Shown here piece after piece: positions 51,303 through 60,793 of a stretch of 64,000 nucleotides of DNA (position 1 is its first letter; every line of letters starts with the position of its first letter). The translations under genes and the position numbers were made by a program. The DNA is taken from positions 266,239 to 330,238 of the forward strand of contig NW_020311999.1 of the NCBI RefSeq assembly GCF_003144115.1, read 5' to 3'. The DNA comes from Tilletiopsis washingtonensis. Lineage: Eukaryota; Basidiomycota; Exobasidiomycetes; Entylomatales. The notes under the pieces were generated by a model. That model did no database searches and had not been told where the DNA came from. It saw only the letters and a list, made by a program, of their open reading frames with translations.

Positions 51303-52539
51303 ATGCTCTCGTTTGCCTCCTCCTCGCGCGCGCCTGCCGCTGCGCCGGCGCGGACAAAGCGCTCGCTGCTGTGCGCCAGCGTCGCCGCGGCGTCAGCGGC
51401 GCTCCTCGTGCTCGCGGCCGCCGCGGCGCCCATCGCGCGCGCCCAGGGCCCGACGCAGCAGGCCGACGACCCCGTCACGCTCGTCGGCACGTGGAGCTCG
51501 GGCAGTGGTGCAGTCTCGACAGGTCTGGTGAGTCGCGTCTCGTCGGAGCGCGTCTTGGCGCGCGATGTCTGGATGGAGCAGGCGTGGAGGGAGCTGCGAC
51601 CAGAACGTGGTGGCGCCTGCACGGCCGTGCTGCTGAGGACGGGAGCAGCACGGCGTGGTGGTCGCAGTCGCTGGGATGCTCGCGCGCCGTCTCTCTGTCC
51701 GCATCGCTGCTGCCAAGTCCGTCCGCGCGAGCCAGAGACCCGCCTCCTCAGGGGCTCGATGTGTGCGGCGGTGGAGCATCAGCGTCCTGCACCTGCGCAG
51801 GCCAGCTCTGACTCCTGTGTGCGCAGCAATTCTACAATCCGGGCAACAACAGCTTCACCGTGCCCGCCACTGCCGGGCAGTCGTACAGCTTCACCGAGGA
51901 TGGCTTCTGGGAGCAGGCGCTGTACATGTTTACCCCTGAGCGTGAGTACCGCAGGTGGGAGAGGTGATGGACGCAGGCCGCAGCGTGGCGCGCACGGCAG
52001 CCGGGCGTCGAGACGCTGTCAGATTGGATGCATGGATGCAGCTAGATGCCTGGTGCTGCCGCGAGTACGGCAGCGGCCTGCGCACCTGCCTCACGCTTGC
52101 TCCTGCCCAGCCGAGCTGACGCCGTCCCCTCCAGCGGCCAAGCCGCAATGCGCCACCGTGCAGCTCATCTGGCAGCACGGCACGTACACGCAGAACAGCA
52201 ACGGCACGCTCACGCTCAACCCGTTCGAGGGCGACGGGCGGCAGCTGGTGCAGAACAGCTGCACGAGCACGTCGAGCAGCATTGCCGCGTACGACCAGAA
52301 GGAGAGCATGACGGGCTTCAACATCCGCCTCGAGATGCACTTTGGCGCCTCGGCCTACTACCTGCAGATGTACGACTTCGCAGGCGTGCCCAAGCCGTGG
52401 CTGTGGCAGACGTACAACCCGCCGCAAATGCTGCCGACGCAGCAGTTGCACAAGAAGGTGAGCGCGTCGGAGTGCAGCCCGGGAGTGCCGTCGCTGACCG
52501 CCTTCTTCACAGATCATCGGCTCGCTGAACAACCGCTAG
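51303..52539 (+). CDS. ROT1: ROT1 ER chaperone-like protein
   Basis: Exons 51303..51527, 51827..51941, 52135..52457 and 52513..52539; 229 residues. Essential fungal ER membrane/lumen protein needed for protein folding, beta-1,6-glucan synthesis and O-mannosylation of some substrates. Hydrophobic signal segment at about residues 25-48 (SVAAASAALLVLAAAAAPIA). Core motifs: LVGTWSSGSGAVSTGLQFYN, GQSYSFTEDGFWEQALY, LIWQHGTYTQNSNGTLTL, FEGDGRQLVQNSC, and YNPPQMLPTQQLHKK, all in the order seen in yeast Rot1. Four Asn-rich glycosylation sites are possible. The C-terminus is IIGSLNNR, shorter than in yeast and without the usual C-terminal membrane helix, which yeast Rot1 carries. The junctions are canonical. 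Confidence 0.93.
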
Positions 52540-52906
52540 TCATGCGGTCGTGCGGCGTGTCTCACCTGGACTTGCTCTTCTCCGACGGCCGAGCATCGAG
52601 CGTGCGCATGCGCGCTGCCTGCTCTGTCCCATGTGTCCGCATCTCACCACCGGCTCCCGCCTCTACACGCCTCCTTCCTCTCCACTGCGCCTCTACTCCA
52701 GGCTTGCAACGTTGTGTTACACCCGTTGGCGCGTGAGCACTCTGCTCGCCGCCACCACCGCACTGGCACTCCTCGCCAGTCGCAACCCCACTGCCTTGCA
52801 CCACTCCCTCCAATGACGACGCCCTCATGACCTTGCTGCAATACAGACACCCTGTACAGACGCGCTTGACTGCTCTCGTGATGCACGCGGCGGGGCCCAG
52901 CAATGT
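52540..52906. other. Intergenic region between convergent genes
   Basis: About 370 nt, C/T-rich after the ROT1 stop. No gene seen. Confidence 0.4.
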
Positions 52907-53994
52907 CTATTGCAGGCGGTATTGCCGCACCACATCCCACATCTTCGGCCAGATGACGTCGCTCTCCTCGCCGCGCAGGCTCACGTATGCGGGCCGCTCG
53001 CCCTTGGGCGCGTCGCGCTGGTCGCGGTAGTACTCGAGCAGCGGCGCCATTTCGCGGTGGAAGGCCTTGAGCCGCTGAGCAAACGCTTCCTATGGGCAGT
53101 GTCAGAGTGAGGCTCAGTGTACGTTGAAACAAGAGGCACGCACTGCGTTGTCGTCTGGCCTTTGCTCGAGCGGCTCGCCCGTCTCGTCGTCGAAGCCAGC
53201 GCGCTTCGGCGGGTTGAAGCTCATGTTGCTGCGAGTGGCGTCAGAGTGGCCAGCAGTGCGTGCGAGGGTGGGCCACTCACTAGACCCGTCCAGATGCCGG
53301 GTGCAGCCACCGGTCTGGCATAGCACAGCTCATCAGCCGCCGCCTGAGGCGCTCCGCGCGCGCCACTCACCGAGAATGCGCGAGAGCACCACCTCCTCCG
53401 GCACATCGAGATTGATGACCAGTTGCAGCGGTTGCCGCAGCGTTGCCAGCTTCTCATCCAGCAGGCGCGCCTGCCCGATCGTCCGCGGGAAGCCGTCCAG
53501 AAGCCACGGCGTCTAGACCACACCTGCGTCAGAGCCGCGCGAGAGCAAGCACGGCATGACGACTCACCTCGGCACCCATCCCCTCGAGCTCGGCCGAGAG
53601 CACACCCATCATGACCCGGTCGGGCATGAGGCCTGCAGCAGCGTCAGCGCCTGTGCACGAGCCCCGAAGCCAGAGCGGGCTACGGCGGTGCGCCCGGAGA
53701 TCTCCGCGCCTGGCACTTTGAACACCCTGCCTGGTACACACTCACCGCCGCGCTTCACCACACCCTCAGCCTCTCGCCCGATCTCCGTGCCGTTGCGGAT
53801 GTGCGCGCGCAGCACGTCGCCGGCGCTGAGGGTGCGCATGGCAGGCGCATGCTGCACGAGGCGTGCCGACAGCGTGCCCTTGCCCGAGCCCTGTGGAAGA
53901 CAGGCATGCGTCAGACGCTCGTCGACGCTGTTATGCTGCTACACGCGGCACGCACCGGCGAGCCGATGATCAGTGCGCGCAAAGGACGGAGCAT
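52907..53994 (-). CDS. ADK2: Adenylate kinase, mitochondrial GTP:AMP phosphotransferase type
   Basis: Seven exons: 53956..53994, 53746..53890, 53568..53632, 53371..53512, 53281..53314, 53144..53228, 52907..53089; 230 residues. P-loop GSPGSGKGT at residues 11-19 is split by intron 1. AMP-binding motifs LSAGDVLRAHIRNGTEIG and LLDGFPRTIGQA, then the lid: [20 protein letters not shown] and DDETGEPLEQRPDD with no Cys, as in eukaryotic AK2/AK3. The start at 53994 directly precedes the beta strand RALIIGSP, so there is no long presequence, as in yeast Adk2. It transfers phosphate between GTP or ATP and AMP; AK3 versus AK2 specificity is judged from overall similarity only. It is divergent from the TFIIB gene with 900 nt between the starts. 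Confidence 0.88.
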
Positions 53995-54894
53995 GGCGCC
54001 AGCGCGAGGGAAAGCGGGCGGTGTGGAGGCGCTGGGTGAAAGAGCGCTTGGCGGAGTACGACGACGCGGAGAGGTGCCTGACAGATGACGATCCTGCGTG
54101 GAGAGAGGCCTGGACGCTGGTGCTGGCTTGAGGTGGTGGTGGAGAAGAGGAGCGAGCCGTCGCCTGCGAGATTGCCTGCTGCCCCACTCGCACTTGTTGG
54201 GCCCGTGCCTGAAGCCGTGCGCTGCTCCGGCTCGGCGTGGGGAGCGGCGCCGGACGGAGGAACTCGACTCTCACGCCGTGCGCGCGGAGCACACGGCACG
54301 CCGCCTGCGCCGCACGATGCGGGGGCAGGCTCGAGGGCGTCGCTCGGCGCTCGGCCTTCTCTTGCGCCACGACGTCGCAAGAGCGCAAGTGTGGCACGGG
54401 GTGTGAGCCACGCTGCTCTGCTCGACGCAGACACTTTGCCATTTTGAGAGCTGGCCAAGGCTGTCACGGCGAGGCAGCCTGATCGCTGCGTCTGCTTGCT
54501 CGGCCGGCACCGCGTGCGGCAGCACGCGCGAGGCAGCGCCAGCAGCGGAGCGCGCGCCTTGCGTGCCTCTGTTCGGCTTCCAGCGGCGTCGCCGCGCGCG
54601 CGCCGATTTCACAGCGCCGGCGCCGCGCCGCACCTCCTGCCTCCTGACCACCGCCACCGAGACCTGCCCACTCCCGTCTCGCCTGCACGTATAGCATCCG
54701 TACACCCCGTCGCCTGCCTCCCTGAGCGCCGTCTGCGAGCACTGCACCTCTGCGAGCCGCGTGCAGGAGTCGCCGCCGGGCCTCAGCGCCGCACCTGTCT
54801 TCGCACGCAGCAGCACGCCGCCGAGCACGCCGCCCAGCGCATCGGTCGCACTCCACGGCAACGCTCTCCTGCACCCTTCTGCGCACGTCCGGCC
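53995..54894. other. Divergent intergenic region (ADK2 / TFIIB)
   Basis: About 900 nt between two starts, GC-rich. Minus-strand frames near 54442 and 54467 lead towards ADK2 but encode nothing conserved. No motif recognised. Confidence 0.4.
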
Positions 54895-56343
54895 ATGGCG
54901 CTCGCACACGCAGCTGCCGCGGCGGCGCCCCAGAGTCAGGTTAGCATTGCCGTGGCCTGCTGTGTGTGTGGGTTGTAGCTGGGCTGGCGTGAGGAGCTGT
55001 GCTGCCATGCTGCCTGTCGCGTGACGCGCTCGCGTGCAGAGACCAGTGCTCACGACGTCCTCTCTCGCCTGATCCCTCACAGCCAAAGCCGATCCTGCCT
55101 GCGCAGCCGGTGCGGCACAGCGGGCCGTCGCCCTTTGCGCAGCCGTTTGCGCTCTCGGCGCAATACGTTGCTGCCAAGGAGGGCACGCCGCTCGACGAGG
55201 TCGACCCGTCGGCGCCGGCGCCGTCGAAGAAGAAGGACGAGCCCTTCGCGCATGACCTTGGCGTGCGTCTCATCTGCCGCGACTGCCAGGTCGACCCGCC
55301 GAACCTCGTCGAGGAGTTCGCCAGCGGCGATGTCGTGTGCGGCGACTGTGGCCTGGTGATCGGCGACAAGATCGTCGACACGCGCTCCGAGTGTGAGGAC
55401 AGCAGGACTTGGCAACACGGGCGAGGCTGACACCTGCACAGGGCGCACGTTTGCCAACGAAGAGGGCGATGACCCGTCGCGTGTCGGCCAGGCCAACAAC
55501 CCGCTCATGGACGGCCTGACGGAGCAGCTCGACACGCGCATCGGCCACCGTGACGGCGGCTCTGGCGCCGCACGCGACCTGCAGCGCACGCTCGGCCGCG
55601 TCGGCGGCACGTCGCACCGCACGATCCTCGACGCCTTCGAGGACATCCAGCGCAAGTGCGACTCGATTCACTTGAACCGCCAGGTATCGGAGACGGCCAA
55701 GCAGCTCTTCAAGCGCGTCGAGATGGAGAAGATCCTGCGCGGCAAGAAGACGGACGCCATCGTCGCTGCGTGCATCTACATTGCGTGCAAGATCGCCAGC
55801 GTGCCGCGCACGTTTCCCGAGATCTGCGCGCTGACCAAGGTGTCCAAGAAGCTCATCGGCCAGTCGTACAAGGAGATCTCGAACGCGTTCGGCCTGCACA
55901 AGCAGTTCCAGGCGAACGCGGCGGGCGAGGGCGGCTCGGGCGTGACGCCGACGAACGCCGTCGACCTCGTGTCGCGCTTCTCCAACCACCTGGCGCTCGA
56001 CCGCCCGACGATTGGCTGCATCCGCGACGTCGCCGAGCGCATCCGCGACGAGGGCCTGCTGGCCGGCCGCAGCCCGATCACCATCGCCGCGGCGTGCATC
56101 TACTTTGCCACGACGCTGCTCGGCCAGAGCGTCAGCGCCAAGTCGATCTCGAACGCCGCGGGCGTCAGCGACGTGACGATCAAGTCGTCGTACAAGGGCC
56201 TTGTTGACAGCAAGAGCCGCATCCTCACGGTGAGCTAGTGAAGTCAGGTGTGCGGCGGGGACGAAGCTCACGTGCTTGCCCGGCAGCCCGGCATTCTCGA
56301 AAAGCACAAGCTCATCGACGTGGCGAACCTCTCGTCTGCGTGA
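54895..56343 (+). CDS. SUA7: Transcription initiation factor IIB
   Basis: Exons 54895..54939, 55083..55392, 55442..56229 and 56287..56343; 399 residues. It bridges TBP-bound promoter and RNA polymerase II. N-terminal zinc ribbon: LICRDCQVDPPNLVEEFASG followed by VVCGDCGLVIGD (four Cys). B-reader region WRTFANEEGDDPSRVG. Two cyclin-like repeats: KTDAIVAACIYIACK with FPEICALTKVSKKLIGQSYK, and PITIAAACIYFATTLL with KSISNAAGVSDVTIKSSYKG. The last exon (PGILEKHKLIDVANLSSA) is added by a GTGAGC donor right after ILT; without it the frame would stop two codons later. The WRTF tryptophan is created across intron 2, confirming that junction. An N-terminal extension of about 60 residues precedes the ribbon. 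Confidence 0.95.
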
Positions 56344-56680
56344 TGTGCGCCGTGCACCCCTTCTAATGACCTGTCTTCTGCTCTTCCGCTCTGCTTCGCC
56401 CTGGCTCTGCATCCCTCACATCATCACAACCCTACATACATCAGTCACGCAGCTCCCGTTCCCTATCGTCCTTGTCGCCTTGTGCAGTGCAGGCCAGCCC
56501 CTCACTGCGTCAAACCCAAATACAGTGTCGCTTCTGCCTCTGCCTTGCGTGTGCTGTCTGTATGGGGGATCCTGCAGAATGAAGCACTTGAGACGCAGCA
56601 TCAGTCCTCACGAGCGGCAAGCTGCGGCGGCAGCTGGCTCATGCGGGAGAGGCGCGCGGCGCGTCGAAGAGGCCGCCGCG
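56344..56680. other. Intergenic region (TFIIB / IES6)
   Basis: About 340 nt; C/T-rich 3' flank of TFIIB, then the leader of IES6. No other feature seen. Confidence 0.4.
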
Positions 56681-57774
56681 ATGGACGCCGGTGCCGGCCA
56701 TGCTCCACACCACCACCACGCCGCGTCCGCTTCTGCCATGGCCCCAACTTCCACGTGGGTGCCACGCTCCTGCCTCCTTGCTACGCCCGCTCACACCTGG
56801 ACACAGTGGCCGTCCGGTGGGACGCCCGGCCAGCACGCCGTCCGAGGTGCTGCCTGCTGTGAACATCTCGGCGGCGCCGCGGCCGTTCAAGACGAGCAGC
56901 AGCACGCGCAAGGCGCGCAACCGCTCCCTCAAGCAGATCCTCGCCACCGAGCGCGACATGCAGCTCAACGGCGGCATTGCCGCCAAGCGCGAGCGGCAGC
57001 GCAAGGCCCGCGCCGCTGCCAACGCTGCTGCCTCGGCAGCGTCCACGGCGCCCACGGGCGCCGGCAGCGGCAAGCCCAAGCTGGCCGGTGCGGCGGCGGC
57101 GCGGCAGCGCATGCGTCAGGAGCGCATCGAGCGCGAGGAGCGCGCACGCATCGCCGAGGAGGAGGGCGGCGACGTGAGCATGGCCGACGGCGACACGAGC
57201 ACTGCCGAGCCCAGCGGCGCCGTCTCGGAGGAGCCCGAGGAGTTGACGGAGGAGGAGCGTGCGGCGGCCGAGGCGGCGCGCAAGGCGGAGGAAGCGGAGC
57301 AGGAGGAGATTCGAGCACGGCGAGCGCTGCCGAACTGTGAGTTGCTCGACGCTGCGAGGTGGCGAGGAGGAGCGGGCTGGCTGAGCGCTGCGATACGCGT
57401 GTCCATTCGCGTGCCACGGCACCAGCTGTGTCCGCACGCTTTGCTGATGCCAGTGCCTGCTCGCTCAGACTTCAACGTCGAAGCACCGCCGTCTCTGCGG
57501 CCACGAAAGAAGATGTGCGACGTGACGGGCCTGATCGTGAGTCGCGAGCGCCGGCAGGAAACGCTGCGAGGCTGACAGCTGGCTCAGGCGCCGTACACGG
57601 ACCCCAAGAGCGGACTGCGCTACCACAGCGTGGAGATCTACAAGCTGATCAAGACCTTTGTGAGTGGCTCGAGCCTGTCGTCAGGCTTCATGCGCTGATC
57701 AAGTATCATTGCAGGGTCCAGGCGTGGATCAGCAGTACCTCTCTCTCCGCGGCGATGCGTCGGCCATCCAGTGA
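56681..57774 (+). CDS. IES6: INO80 complex subunit IES6 (INO80C), YL1-C domain
   Basis: Exons 56681..56754, 56807..57336, 57469..57536, 57588..57659 and 57715..57774; 267 residues. Subunit of the INO80 chromatin remodeller. Family marks: PRPFKTSSSTRKARNRSLKQ with ILATERDMQ, then a charged helical stretch (about residues 85-200, Ala/Glu/Arg-rich), then the YL1-C domain: YFNVEAPPSLRPRKKMCDVT, GLIAPYTDPKSGLRYHSVEI and FGPGVDQQYLSLR. Ies6 holds Arp5 on the complex. The start is the least sure part: MDAGAGHAPHHHH spliced (GTGGGT...CAG) to GRPVGRPAS fits best; an unspliced alternative start at 56691 lies in another frame and lacks support upstream of SEVLPAVN. The downstream array gene is convergent, 80 nt away. 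Confidence 0.88.
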
Positions 57775-57854
57775 TCTCATTCTCGCATCTCGCCAACTGT
57801 ACTTGTACCGAGCCCACCGCAACGCCGTCACCCTCATCATCCCACAGCACTGAC

Positions 57855-58664
57855 TCAGATTGTGCCAACGCGCTCGCCGTGGAGCCACTGAATGCGGCAG
57901 CCCTCCTGCGCGGCGAGCTCGATGTACTCCTTGAGCCGCCGCACACCGGCCTTCTTGAGGTACTGCCGGTCGAGCGTCGCCAGGCGCTGTCCGAGCCGCG
58001 ACGCTGGCACTGGCACGGCATGGCCGCTGGCGGCGCCCATCTGTGCGCGGACTTGCTGCAAGGAGCTTGCTTCGCGTGCGGCGTGGCTGCTTGCGCTTTT
58101 TGTGGTTTGTGGGCTCCGCGTGGTTGCCTCCAACGTTGCCATCACATTCTGAGTCCTGCGACGGCACGGAGTGCTCGGCGACGGATACGCCTTGCTGCTC
58201 GGATGTAGGTGCAGCGTCGTTGCCTGCTGCCGAGTCGGCGGCTTGCAGCTCTTCAAGCTCGACCTGAGTGAGGTTGGTGCTCAGCGGATTCATCAGCAGC
58301 CTGGACCGCTACCACAAATCGTAGCTTTACTCACGATGGAAGCTGGCGGTGGCGACTCGCAGCGCGCATGCGCAGCAGGTCCGCTTGATTCGAAGAGGCC
58401 AAACTCTTCGAGCACGTCGCGTTCGCAGATGTGTGACCAGATGTACACAGTCGCGAGCACAAAGAACGAGCCGCTCCTCTGGACGTCGGACGCGAGTCTG
58501 ACAACCGCAGAGAGTTGTCGACTGAGCCTCAGTCGGCGGCTCAGCTGATGTAGCGTCGCCACGAAAACGAAGAAGCGCTCCAGGACATCGTCACCGTCAG
58601 AATCGTCTTGGGGGTCGAAGGCTTCACGCTGAGGGTGAGATGAGACATCTCGACGCCGGAACAT
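57855..58664 (-). CDS. Array gene A: unrecognised two-domain paralog, possibly frame-broken
   Basis: First of three tandem paralogs. Exon 58335..58664 gives MFRRRDVSSHPQREAFDP and a helical first domain (VLERFFVFVATLHQLSRRLR, VVRLASDVQRSGSFF). A GTGAGT...CAG intron leads to an acidic linker (VELEELQAADSAAG) with a basic patch HKKRKQPRRTRSKLL, probably nuclear localisation. The last part, in another frame, ends 57855 with LATLDRQYLKKAGVRRLKEY and IELAAQEGCRIQWLHG, matching the C-terminal domain of its neighbours. Aligning A with array gene C puts the frame change at about 58050, next to a GCAG, where one base is in excess; several phase-0 introns (donors near 58185, 58165 or 58147) could also bridge it but would remove the basic patch. 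So it may be spliced, frameshifted or mis-assembled. The family is not recognised. Confidence 0.55.
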
Positions 58665-58899
58665 GGCTGCTGGGCGTCGTCGAGTGAGCGAGGTGAGAGT
58701 GTGAGGAGCAGGTGTGAGGGCGGCGCGTCCTTTCTGGCACATCAGTCAGTCTGAGCGTTCACGGCCGTTCGGATGCGCAGACAGCGCATGGCAGAGCCGG
58801 CCCATGCCCGAGCAGCTCATCACTAGCCAAGCTTGCGAATCTTCTCTTGACGGCACTGGCGTCGCTGCGGTTGCATCCAGCCTGCCTCGTTCCTGCTTC

Positions 58900-59551
58900 T
58901 CAGTAGCCAAAGCCCTTGCCTGCGATGACCATCCCTTCGCCCTTGGTCTTCTTGAAGTAGAGGAGGAGCCCTTCCGCGTTGGCTAGCTCGATGTACCGCT
59001 TGAGTCTAGGGACGCCCACGCGACGAAGATAGTACGGGTCGAGTGCAAGCAAGGCGAGGCTGAACCTTGAGGCTGGGAATCTTCGTGTGTGCGCCACCGT
59101 GAGTCCAATGCAGCCTGCGAGGTTGTGCACAGCCATCTCCAGCAGGACGACGTCCACTCGCATGCGGCGCGGAGGAGGCGGAGGAGGGACTGATTAGGGT
59201 CAGCGGCGGGACAGGCCAAGGACCAGCGCTGGACTCACTAATCAAGCTGCTCCATGTACTCGCAGCATCAGAGCTTTTGCGGCTGCGCACTACTTCGCTC
59301 TCTTGAGCCACCGGAGAGCTCAGAGAGTGGACGAGCCCATTGGCAAGCGTCCATTGGAGGTCTGCGCTGTCTGTTTGCTGGCGGATCTTCTCGAGAAGGC
59401 CGACCAAGTCAGCGACTTCTTGCTCTTCGTAGATCGCAGGATGCTCCGCGAGAAGGCGCGCCTCGACGATGATCCTCGAGGCCTTTTGCTCTCTGCGCAC
59501 AATGGCCATGAGCAGATCGTGCGCCTGCTGCGTTGAGGACGAGGCCGGCAT
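58900..59551 (-). CDS. Array gene B: unrecognised two-domain paralog
   Basis: Exons 59239..59551 and 58900..59189; 200 residues. Domain 1 (about residues 10-75): HDLLMAIVRREQKASRIIVE, LLAEHPAIYEEQEVADLVGL, SADLQWTLANGL. A linker with PPPPPP formed across the intron. Domain 2 (about residues 115-200): VVLLEMAVHNLAGCIGLTVA, LALLALDPYYLRRVGVPRLK, RYIELANAEGLLLYFKK, GMVIAGKGFGY. Both halves fit one pattern (helix, helix, YL/IY-x-[KR]-x-G-V-x-[KR]-L/F-x-x-Y, helix, short beta pair), which recalls the small winged-helix (LOTUS/OST-HTH-like) domains at the end of fungal NYN proteins; this is inference from the pattern. No NYN nuclease domain is present. The intron is in the interdomain linker as in genes A and C. 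Confidence 0.7.
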
Positions 59552-59825
59552 CGCTCTAGCGGAACTGAAGGAGCAGAAGCAGGGTCTGGCAGCAAGAGGA
59601 AGAAGCACGGCCGGGAGTGATGAGATGCGCTGGCATCGCTAAAGTGGTTTGCGGATAGCAAGCCGGAACGCCGGACCTCCGGCCGGATGCCGAAACTCTG
59701 CTCAGGGGCTTGCCTCGTGCCAATCTGAGGTTAAATTGATCCGGATGGCGCAAAAATAGCATTGCATCGTCGCTCGATCAGCGCTCGACTCGACTCCTTA
59801 CGGACCGCGCGCCGTCGTCCTGCTC

Positions 59826-60580
59826 TCAACCACGGGCCGACCTCTTGAGCCTCTTGGCTGTCTCTGCCGGCGTGCCAAACTCCCGTCCGACGATCACAAG
59901 CCCATCGGCGTAATTGTGTTCGAAGCGCAGGTCGAAGCCTTCCACCCGAGCGAGTCGAATGTAGTCCGCAAGCCTTTCCACTCCGGCACGCTCGAGATAC
60001 CTCCAGTCCAGCGAGGTCAGCACGTTGCCGAGAAGACCACACGAGAATTCCCTCGTGCCGCTTGCGGAGAGGCCACAGCGGTCAGACATGTTGCTGATCG
60101 CCCGCTTCAGCAGCTTGGAGTCGACTTGCTCCGGCGAGCGTCGCACACGGAAGCTGTCCAGATCGTCCTTCTTCTCGCACTCTCTTTCCTCCAGCGAAAG
60201 CCCGTCCAATTGGGTTACTGCAGCTACGATGACTGGTCAGATGCTGCTGACGGGAAGTCCGCTTGAAACTCACCTTCAAACGAGCTCGACGAACCGACTG
60301 AGTCCGCCTCGATCGTCTTCACACTGAGCACTTCGCTCCCCTGGATCGTCGATGGAGTCGATGCGCGAGGTGAAGCTTCGGCCACTATCCACTCGAGGCT
60401 TGCAGGAACGTCTTGTGCTTCCACACGATCGATCACTTGCGCTGCCACCTTGTCGTAGAGAGACATGAACGAGCCATCCAGAGACGTTGACTCGGCAACT
60501 GATCTCAACGCCTCCACGACACTGCGGACGATGCTTCCGAGCTGCTCTTGCGGATTCTGGTTCACAGAAAGGAAGGGCAT
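59826..60580 (-). CDS. Array gene C: unrecognised two-domain paralog
   Basis: Exons 60274..60580 and 59826..60223; 234 residues. Domain 1: LGSIVRSVVEALRSVAESTS, FMSLYDKVAAQVIDRVEAQD, VPASLEWIVAEASP. Acidic Ser-rich linker crossing the intron (GTGAGT...CGTAG). Domain 2: VDSKLLKRAISNMSDRCGLS, LLGNVLTSLDWRYLERAGVE, RLADYIRLARVEGFDLRFEH, GLVIVGREFG, then a basic tail (ETAKRLKRSARG). Domain 2 is clearly shared with genes A and B ([LV]DxxYL[KR]+xGVxRLxxYIxLAxxEG). Identity between copies is low outside this motif, so divergence is fast or old. It has the CATAAG element 52 nt upstream of the start; A and B do not show one. It lies about 210 nt from POM152, same strand. Confidence 0.72.
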
Positions 60581-60631
60581 CTTGACGTGAAGCTGTGGAG
60601 CTAGACTTCAGAGTGTTAGGCCCATGACGGC

Positions 60632-60637
60632 CTTATG
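60632..60637 (-). promoter_or_regulatory. CATAAG element upstream of array gene C
   Basis: On the minus strand the context is CCTCATAAGGCC, 52 nt before the start codon. It matches the dehydrogenase element over 12 bases. Function inferred from position. Confidence 0.4.
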
Positions 60638-60793
60638 AGGGCGCCGGACACACGTCTCGACCAAGCAGGACGGATGCGCAGACGTGCTACATCCACACTA
60701 GGGCCGAGGAAGCGCGGATGCGCAGTCATGACCGGAGCTAGCGTCTCTCACACTCCTGCACGGCTTCTGCACTCAATGAATTAAGCGAGGCCC

